From positions 408,001 to 472,000 of the forward strand of contig NZ_CP058350.1 in NCBI RefSeq assembly GCF_005860795.2: 64,000 bases of DNA, written 5' to 3'. Numbering within the stretch: the stretch's first letter is position 1; every line of letters begins with the position of its first letter. The notes under the pieces are model-generated. The model ran no database searches. It was not told the DNA's origin and saw only the letters and a program-made list of their open reading frames with translations. Origin of the DNA: Peteryoungia desertarenae (GTDB lineage Bacteria; Pseudomonadota; Alphaproteobacteria; Rhizobiales; Rhizobiaceae). The position numbers and the translations under genes are program-made. Of this stretch, positions 58,786 through 64,000 are shown in pieces.

Positions 58786-59269
58786 AAGCACCACTCCTGC
58801 TGCAGCCATCAATGCACCGAACCAGTATCAAACTCTCGCAGAACGTCCATGGCATACTCCTTAACGGGAGCTAAGAAACTGATTGTCGCAACACCTGCCG
58901 CTGAACTTCATGTGTTTCAAACTCAATTACGACAATGTAACGGATACTTTCGCTTTAGCACCTTCTAATTGATAAGATTTCGATACCCCCGAGCTGCAAG
59001 GGATATGCACAGGACGTCATGAAAACTGGAATCTGATAAAATTGAGGATTTTCATGGGCTTGAAATAGGCATTTGCCCAAATGGCAGACATTCACGCACA
59101 ATCTATGACAACCGACTGTCACAATTTCGTTGCAGGTTCATTTATTTTCGTTTTGAATATGACTGCTTCAAAAACAGAAGTGCGTTCACGCCCGATGTCG
59201 GACCATCAGTCGTGAGCGAAAATCTTGGCCAGCCTGTCGCTGGACCAGGTGGAACATCAGGGAGGCACC
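58786..59269. other. 484-bp intergenic region upstream of ugpB
   Basis: No gene recognised. The stretch is AT-richer than its surroundings and separates the divergent SDR and ugpB genes, so it should hold both promoters and the ugp control region. A Pho-box-like element lies at 59105-59122 (listed separately). I see no convincing RNA gene or long inverted repeat. Confidence 0.6.
59105..59122 (+). promoter_or_regulatory. Possible Pho box upstream of ugpB
   Basis: ATGACAA-CCGA-CTGTCAC matches 10 of 14 positions of the two 7-bp CTGTCAT half-sites at the correct 11-bp period. ugp operons of rhizobia and enterics are PhoB-regulated, so a Pho box is expected, but this match is imperfect and the site lies 147 bp from the start codon. 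Confidence 0.35.
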
Positions 59270-60577
59270 ATGTCCACGAAACGTTTCGCTGCATCCGCGG
59301 CGACCCTCGCCCTTTCGCTTTCTTTCGGCTCTGCAGCCTTTGCTGCCACCGAATTGCAATGGTGGCATGCCATGACCGGCGCCAACAACGAAGTTGTTGA
59401 CCAACTGGCCAAGGAGTTCAACGAAAGCCAGAGCGAGTACAAGATCACGCCCGTCTTCAAGGGCACCTACCCCGAAACCCTGAATGCCGGCATTGCCGCA
59501 TTCCGTTCCAAGCAGCCACCGGCAATCATCCAGGTCTTCGATGCCGGCTCCGGCGTCATGATGGGCGCGGAAGGCGCGATCGTTCCGGTCGCCGAAGTTC
59601 TGCAGAAGGGTGGCTTCGAATTCGACAAGTCCGATTATCTGGCCGGCATCGTCGCCTACTATTCCAAGCCGGACGGGACAATGCTGTCCTTCCCCTACAA
59701 CTCGTCCTCGCCGGTTCTCTACTACAACAAGGACGCCTTCACAAAGGCGGGTCTTGACGCAGAAAACCCGCCAAAGACCTGGCCTGAAGTCTTCGACGCA
59801 GCACGCAAGATCAAGGAAAGCGGCGCAGCTCCCTGCGGCCTTACATCGACCTGGCTGACCTGGATCCAAACCGAAAACTTCGCTGCCTGGAACAACGTCC
59901 CCTACGGTACCAACGAAAACGGCCTTGCTGGCGGCACAGTGGAGCTGAAGGTTAACTCGCCCCTCTACGTGCAGCACTTCCAGTCGATCGCCGATCTGGC
60001 CAAGGATGGCGTGTTCCGCTACGGCGGCCGCACTTCGGAAGCCAAGCAGTTGTTCCTTTCGGGCGAATGCGCCATCATGACCGAATCCTCTGGCGGTCTT
60101 GGTGATATCGTCAAGTCGGGCATGAACTACGGAATCGGTCAGCTTCCCTACTACGAGGGCAACGGTCCGCAGAACACAATTCCGGGCGGCGCCAGCCTCT
60201 GGGTCTTCGGTGGCAAGAGCGATGAAGAATACAAGGGCATTGCCCAGTTCTTCAATTTCCTGTCCCAGACCGAAATTCAGGCACGCCTGCATCAGGTTTC
60301 CGGTTATCTTCCGGTGACCAATGCAGCCTACGAGGCGACCAAGTCCTCGGGCTTCTACGAAAAGAACCCGGCGCGTGAAACGCCGATCCTGCAAATGAGC
60401 GGCAAAGCGCCGACCGAAAACTCCAAGGGCGTGCGTTTGCCGAACCTGCCGCAGGTTCGCGACATCATGAACGAAGAGTTTGAAGCCATGCTGTCCGGTT
60501 CGCAGGATGCGAAAACCACGCTCGACCGCATCGTTGATCGCGGCAACGCCGCCATCGCTGCTGTCTCCAGCAACTGA
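59270..60577 (+). CDS. ugpB: sn-Glycerol-3-phosphate binding protein
   Basis: A 435-residue periplasmic binding protein with a signal peptide (ending AFA before ATELQWW). The UgpB text LQWWHAMTGANNEVVDQLAKEFNESQSEYKITPVFKGTYPETLNAGIAAFRSKQPPAIIQVFDAGSG matches the family, including the ligand-binding WWHAM region and SSPVLYYNKDAF. The ATG at 59270 follows GGGAGG. Substrate by family: sn-glycerol-3-phosphate and its diesters. Confidence 0.95.
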   Translation: MSTKRFAASAATLALSLSFGSAAFAATELQWWHAMTGANNEVVDQLAKEFNESQSEYKITPVFKGTYPETLNAGIAAFRSKQPPAIIQVFDAGSGVMMGAEGAIVPVAEVLQKGGFEFDKSDYLAGIVAYYSKPDGTMLSFPYNSSSPVLYYNKDAFTKAGLDAENPPKTWPEVFDAARKIKESGAAPCGLTSTWLTWIQTENFAAWNNVPYGTNENGLAGGTVELKVNSPLYVQHFQSIADLAKDGVFRYGGRTSEAKQLFLSGECAIMTESSGGLGDIVKSGMNYGIGQLPYYEGNGPQNTIPGGASLWVFGGKSDEEYKGIAQFFNFLSQTEIQARLHQVSGYLPVTNAAYEATKSSGFYEKNPARETPILQMSGKAPTENSKGVRLPNLPQVRDIMNEEFEAMLSGSQDAKTTLDRIVDRGNAAIAAVSSN

Positions 60578-60593
60578 TCTGACCGACTGACAA

Positions 60594-60628
60594 CACCGCC
60601 CGCATCATATGATGCGGGCGGTGCTTTT
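60594..60628 (+). terminator. Perfect hairpin and T-run between ugpB and ugpA
   Basis: A perfect 30-bp palindrome (60594-60623, CACCGCCCGCATCAT and its complement) is followed by CTTTTTC. It looks like a strong intrinsic terminator inside the operon, which would give high ugpB and lower ugpAEC expression by read-through. Confidence 0.8.
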
Positions 60629-60654
60629 TCTCTGGCCGGCTGAGGAGCTTCACC

Positions 60655-61536
60655 TTGCACACGGTTCACTTCCCGAACAAAATCCTGCCCTACCTGCTCT
60701 TGGCGCCGCAGATCATCCTGACGCTGGTGTTCTTCTTCTGGCCCGCAAGCCAGGCGATCTACCAGTCCATGCTGAGGGAAGACCCGTTCGGGCTCAAAAG
60801 CACTTTCGTGGGCTTTGCCAATTTCTCGGCGATCCTGTCGGATCCGAACTATCTTCATTCGTTCCAGGTGACGATTGTCTTCAGTGCACTGACGGCGCTG
60901 GTATCGATGGCTGTCGCGCTGTTGCTCGCAACGGCTGCCGACAAGGTTGTCCGCGGCCAGACATTTTACCGCACCCTGTTGATCTGGCCCTATGCCGTCG
61001 CGCCCGCCGTTGCCGGCATGCTGTGGCTCTTCATGTTCAATCCGGCGATGGGGACGCTCGCCTATCTCCTGCGTTCTACAGGCTTCGACTGGGACCCCCT
61101 TCTGAAGGGCGACCAGGCCATGGCGCTCATTGTCTTCGCCGCCGCCTGGAAGCAGATCAGCTACAACTTCCTCTTCTTCGTCGCCGGTCTCCAGGCGATC
61201 CCGAAGTCGCTCATCGAGGCCGCAGCGATCGATGGCGCCCGCGGCAGCCGCCGCTTCTGGACGATCATCTTCCCGCTCCTTGCACCGACGACCTTCTTCC
61301 TGCTTGTCGTCAACACCGTCTACGCCTTCTTCGACACGTTCGGCATCATTCATGCCGTCACCGGCGGTGGCCCGGCAAAGGCGACAGAAACGCTGGTCTA
61401 CAAGGTTTACAATGATGGCTTCGTCAACCTGAACCTCGGCTCATCGGCCGCCCAGTCCGTCATCCTGATGATCATCGTCATTGGCCTTACGGCCTTCCAG
61501 TTCCGCTTCGTCGAGAAGCGGGTGCATTACGGCTGA
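60655..61536 (+). CDS. ugpA: Glycerol-3-phosphate ABC transporter permease
   Basis: A 293-residue MalF-type permease. The start is a TTG at 60655, 8 nt after GAGGAG. The N-terminus [35 protein letters not shown] is UgpA-like and the EAA loop is [20 protein letters not shown]. Six membrane helices. It lies downstream of the operon-internal terminator. Confidence 0.94.
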   Translation: MHTVHFPNKILPYLLLAPQIILTLVFFFWPASQAIYQSMLREDPFGLKSTFVGFANFSAILSDPNYLHSFQVTIVFSALTALVSMAVALLLATAADKVVRGQTFYRTLLIWPYAVAPAVAGMLWLFMFNPAMGTLAYLLRSTGFDWDPLLKGDQAMALIVFAAAWKQISYNFLFFVAGLQAIPKSLIEAAAIDGARGSRRFWTIIFPLLAPTTFFLLVVNTVYAFFDTFGIIHAVTGGGPAKATETLVYKVYNDGFVNLNLGSSAAQSVILMIIVIGLTAFQFRFVEKRVHYG

Positions 61537-61545
61537 GGACCGGAC

Positions 61546-62394
61546 ATGATTGAAAAACGCCCCATCGCCAATCTGATTGGCCACCTGATCCTCGTCATCG
61601 GCATCATCATCGTTGCCTTTCCGATCTACTACACTTTCATCGCCTCATCGATGAGTTCGCAGGACATCATTCGCCCGCCCATGTCCTTGCTTCCAGGCGA
61701 TCAACTCGTCGAGAACTATACAGAAGCCATGTCCGGGGGCGTTGAGCGTGTCGTCGGCGTCAGCCTTGAGCGGCTGCTGTTCAATTCCTTCGTGGTCGCG
61801 ATCGCGATCGCCGTCGGCAAGATCATCATCTCGTTCCTGTCGGCCTTCGCGATCGTCTTCTTCCGCTTCCGTTTCCGGATGTTCTTCTTCTGGATGATCT
61901 TCATCACCCTGATGCTGCCGGTCGAGGTGCGCATTCTGCCCACCTACAAGGTGATTGTGGATCTCGGGCTGATCGACACCTATGCGGGGCTGACACTTCC
62001 CTTGATGGCGTCGGCGACGGCCACCTTTCTGTTCCGACAGTTCTTCCTGACGATCCCGGGCGAGCTGGTGGAAGCCGCGCGAATCGACAATGCCGGCCCC
62101 TTCCGCTTCATGAAGGATATCCTGCTGCCGCTGTCGAGCACCAACATCGCAGCGCTCTTCGTGATCCTCTTCATCTACGGGTGGACCCAGTATCTCTGGC
62201 CGCTTCTGGTCACGAACGACGCCAAGATGAACACGATCATCATCGGCCTGCGCCGCATGGTCGATTTCACCGACGCCTCCACGCCCTGGAATTACGTCAT
62301 GGTCACGGCGATCCTCGCCATCATCCCTCCCATCATCGTTGTCGTTCTGATGCAGCGATGGTTCGTCAAAGGTCTTGTGGAGACAGAAAAGTAA
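61546..62394 (+). CDS. ugpE: Glycerol-3-phosphate ABC transporter permease
   Basis: A 282-residue MalG-type permease, the partner of UgpA. N-terminal helix [30 protein letters not shown] loop [23 protein letters not shown]-terminal [14 protein letters not shown]. The stop overlaps the ugpC start by one base (TAATG). Confidence 0.94.
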   Translation: MIEKRPIANLIGHLILVIGIIIVAFPIYYTFIASSMSSQDIIRPPMSLLPGDQLVENYTEAMSGGVERVVGVSLERLLFNSFVVAIAIAVGKIIISFLSAFAIVFFRFRFRMFFFWMIFITLMLPVEVRILPTYKVIVDLGLIDTYAGLTLPLMASATATFLFRQFFLTIPGELVEAARIDNAGPFRFMKDILLPLSSTNIAALFVILFIYGWTQYLWPLLVTNDAKMNTIIIGLRRMVDFTDASTPWNYVMVTAILAIIPPIIVVVLMQRWFVKGLVETEK

Positions 62395-63443
62395 TGGCCC
62401 AGATTGTTTTGAACGATGTCCGCAAGATGTATGGCAATGTCGAAGCCATCAAAGGCGTGTCTCTGGAAATCGCCGATGGCGAGCTTGTGGTTCTCGTTGG
62501 CCCGTCAGGCTGTGGCAAGTCCACGCTGTTGCGCATGATTGCCGGTCTAGAGAGCATTTCAGGCGGTGAGATCACAATCGGCGAAAGGGTGGTGAACCAG
62601 CTGGAACCGTCCGAACGAGACATCGCCATGGTGTTCCAGAACTACGCGCTCTACCCGCATATGACCGTGCGCCAGAACCTCGCCTACGGTCTGAAGAACC
62701 GCAACACGCCGAAGGACGAGATCGACCGCCGCATCGAACGAGCCGCCAAGGCACTGGAGATCGAGCAGTTCCTGGAACGCAAGCCCCGCCAGCTCTCTGG
62801 CGGCCAGCGTCAGCGTGTCGCCATGGGCCGCGCGATCGTCCGAGAGCCCGCCGCCTATCTGTTCGACGAACCTCTGTCGAACCTTGATGCCAAGCTGCGC
62901 GTGCAGATGCGTGTCGAGATCAAGCGGCTGCAACGCTCGCTCGCCACGACCAGCGTCTATGTCACCCACGACCAGATGGAAGCCATGACGCTTGCCGACA
63001 GGCTCGTGGTGCTGAATGCCGGGCGTATCGAACAGGTCGGCACGCCGATTGAGCTTTACGAGCGCCCCGCGACGACCTTTGTCGCGACCTTTATCGGCTC
63101 GCCGTCGATGAATCTGCTCAAAATGGCGAAAGCGACCGATAGCTGGTCGATGAAATCGGATGCAATAGTTCCATCAGAAACTGCCACCCTCGGCATCCGC
63201 CCGGAAGACTTGCATGTGATCGAAGGCGACAGCGGCGAAGAGACTTTCATCGCCTCTGTGAAGGTCGCGGCGGTCGAGCTCGTTGGAGCCGAAAGCTATG
63301 TGCATGGCACGCTGACCGATGGCAGCGATATCGTGTTTCGTGTGGCAGGTCGCTCTCGGATCGAGATGGACGACATTGTGAACATCGGTGCGAAAGCAAC
63401 CGGCTTACACTTCTTCGACGCAAGCGGCGCGCGTCTCGACTGA
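62394..63443 (+). CDS. ugpC: Glycerol-3-phosphate ABC transporter ATPase
   Basis: A 349-residue ATPase with canonical Walker [10 protein letters not shown], signature [15 protein letters not shown], Walker [12 protein letters not shown] and a C-terminal TOBE domain. The true start is the ATG at 62394, overlapping ugpE. The frame continues upstream as shadow. It serves as a useful internal comparison for the altered Walker A in the ATPase at 3747. Confidence 0.95.
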   Translation: MAQIVLNDVRKMYGNVEAIKGVSLEIADGELVVLVGPSGCGKSTLLRMIAGLESISGGEITIGERVVNQLEPSERDIAMVFQNYALYPHMTVRQNLAYGLKNRNTPKDEIDRRIERAAKALEIEQFLERKPRQLSGGQRQRVAMGRAIVREPAAYLFDEPLSNLDAKLRVQMRVEIKRLQRSLATTSVYVTHDQMEAMTLADRLVVLNAGRIEQVGTPIELYERPATTFVATFIGSPSMNLLKMAKATDSWSMKSDAIVPSETATLGIRPEDLHVIEGDSGEETFIASVKVAAVELVGAESYVHGTLTDGSDIVFRVAGRSRIEMDDIVNIGAKATGLHFFDASGARLD

Positions 63444-63464
63444 CGGGATTGACATGGAAACAGG

Positions 63465-63489
63465 AAGGGGCCTTGACGGGCCCCTTTTT
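63465..63489 (+). terminator. Terminator after ugpC
   Basis: AAGGGGCC (63465-63472) pairs with GGCCCCTT (63479-63486) over a 6-nt loop, followed by TTTTT. It separates the ugp operon from the photosynthesis gene bchI. Confidence 0.88.
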
Positions 63490-63596
63490 GCTAAGGACGA
63501 CCACCGCGCCGTTCTGCGAACGATCGCCTTTTTGTGGCTTGGCGACGCGTACCACAAAGAAAAACGAGATTGCCCCTTCAAAGCGTGACAAAAAAG

Positions 63597-63614
63597 TGTA
63601 AACATAAGTTGACA
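63597..63614 (+). promoter_or_regulatory. PpsR/CrtJ-type site upstream of bchI
   Basis: TGT-N12-ACA, the consensus core for the photosynthesis repressor PpsR/CrtJ, lies 23 bp before the bchI start. Only one such site is visible, whereas repression usually uses two. Finding it directly in front of a bacteriochlorophyll gene makes the assignment plausible. Confidence 0.6.
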
Positions 63615-63637
63615 CATACGTTGCGAGTGAGGGTCCC

Positions 63638-64000
63638 ATGCCGAAGCCCTTTCCATTCTCCGCCATAGTTGCCCAGGAGGATATGAAGAAGGCGCTGCTG
63701 ATGGCAGCGGTCGATCCGTCTTTGGGCGGCGTCCTGATCTTTGGTGATCGGGGAACAGGGAAATCCACCGCCGTTCGCGCCCTGGCAGAACTTCTTCCGA
63801 AAATCGAAACCCGCCAGGGCTGTCGCTACAATTGCCTCCCCGCTGAACCCCAGGCCTGCTGCCCGCAATGTCAGCCTGGAGCGAGCGGAAAACGGCCTGC
63901 GATCAGCAAGCAGCGCACACCGATGGTCGATCTGCCCCTTGGTGCCAGTGAAGACCGGGTCTGTGGAGCGCTGGATCTGGAAAAGGCCCTTGTCGCCGGA
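63638..64000 (+). CDS. bchI: Magnesium chelatase ATPase subunit BchI (C-terminus outside the window)
   Basis: The first 121 codons of the AAA+ subunit that, with BchD and BchH, inserts Mg2+ into protoporphyrin IX for bacteriochlorophyll synthesis. [45 protein letters not shown] contains Walker A (36-44), and [23 protein letters not shown] is the BchI signature. A cysteine-rich insertion (C62, C66, C74, C75, C78) lies between them, as in several purple-bacterial BchI proteins. The PpsR-type site upstream argues against the cobalt-chelatase paralogue. Reads off the right edge. Confidence 0.9.
   Translation, partial: MPKPFPFSAIVAQEDMKKALLMAAVDPSLGGVLIFGDRGTGKSTAVRALAELLPKIETRQGCRYNCLPAEPQACCPQCQPGASGKRPAISKQRTPMVDLPLGASEDRVCGALDLEKALVAG

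Noticed and set aside
58786..59269. A small RNA gene upstream of ugpB
   Set aside because: The region has no convincing terminator hairpin followed by a T-run on either strand, so I only describe it as a control region.
62181..63443. A longer UgpC beginning at 62181
   Set aside because: The extension runs antiparallel to no known domain and overlaps ugpE. TAATG coupling at 62394 is the natural start.
63609..63614. TTGACA as a -35 box for bchI
   Set aside because: It lies within the PpsR-type site, but the matching -10 position falls at the start codon with no suitable sequence.

Overview
The window reads as a chromosome segment of an alphaproteobacterium, most likely a Rhizobiaceae-type heterotroph that also performs anoxygenic photosynthesis. 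The basis is the combination of protocatechuate pcaDCHGB/pcaQ and pcaRIJF organisation, a HutF/HutG-type histidine pathway, several sugar ABC importers and, at the right edge, the start of bchI (magnesium chelatase) behind a TGT-N12-ACA site of the PpsR/CrtJ type. The species assignment is inference. I see no tRNA, rRNA, CRISPR array or insertion sequence. Genes are tightly packed, often with ATGA or TAATG overlaps, and nearly all look intact.

Layout. (1) 1-8.8 kb: a pectin/rhamnogalacturonan locus (kduI, truncated by the window edge; an AraC-type regulator; a family-1 sugar ABC importer; a GH28 galacturonidase; a GH105 unsaturated uronyl hydrolase). (2) 8.9-16.3 kb: a DabB-DabA inorganic-carbon uptake operon followed by a DUF6671-like protein, with a divergent LysR regulator, then an FAD oxidoreductase and a small DUF3429-like membrane protein. 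(3) 16.3-24.5 kb: the protocatechuate branch of the beta-ketoadipate pathway in two units, pcaDCHGB with divergent pcaQ and pcaIJF with divergent pcaR. Together they convert protocatechuate to succinyl-CoA and acetyl-CoA. (4) 24.5-32.7 kb: histidine degradation, with hutF-hutC and a DUF922 protease-like gene on one strand and hutIHGU on the other. (5) 32.7-39.7 kb: an envelope and stress cluster (CtaG-like, SodC, PRC-barrel/EF-hand protein, MgtC, YihY, DUF4142-like, AI-2E transporter). Several genes here carry GGAAC-N16/17-GTT promoters resembling the general-stress EcfG type. (6) 39.8-58 kb: a second, unusual glycan locus. It holds a divergent GH28-like protein, a GH38 alpha-mannosidase, a PHP metallohydrolase, a LacI regulator, a family-5 (Dpp/Opp-type) ABC importer, a protein with a HAD hydrolase fused to an unknown N-terminal domain, an 836-residue protein of unknown family that looks like a carbohydrate-active enzyme, and a second GH105. 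(7) 58-63.5 kb: an SDR dehydrogenase and ugpBAEC for glycerol-3-phosphate uptake. (8) From 63.6 kb: bchI, cut by the window end.

How it works together. The window describes an organism that imports plant-derived oligosaccharides and aromatic or amino-acid carbon, can take up bicarbonate, and borders a photosynthesis region. The region most likely to hold undescribed biology is 39.8-58 kb. Its enzymes appear to be cytoplasmic (no signal peptides on any of the enzymes), so an oligosaccharide is probably imported intact and dismantled inside the cell by alpha-mannosidase, uronyl-hydrolase and GH28-like activities plus one enzyme of unknown family.
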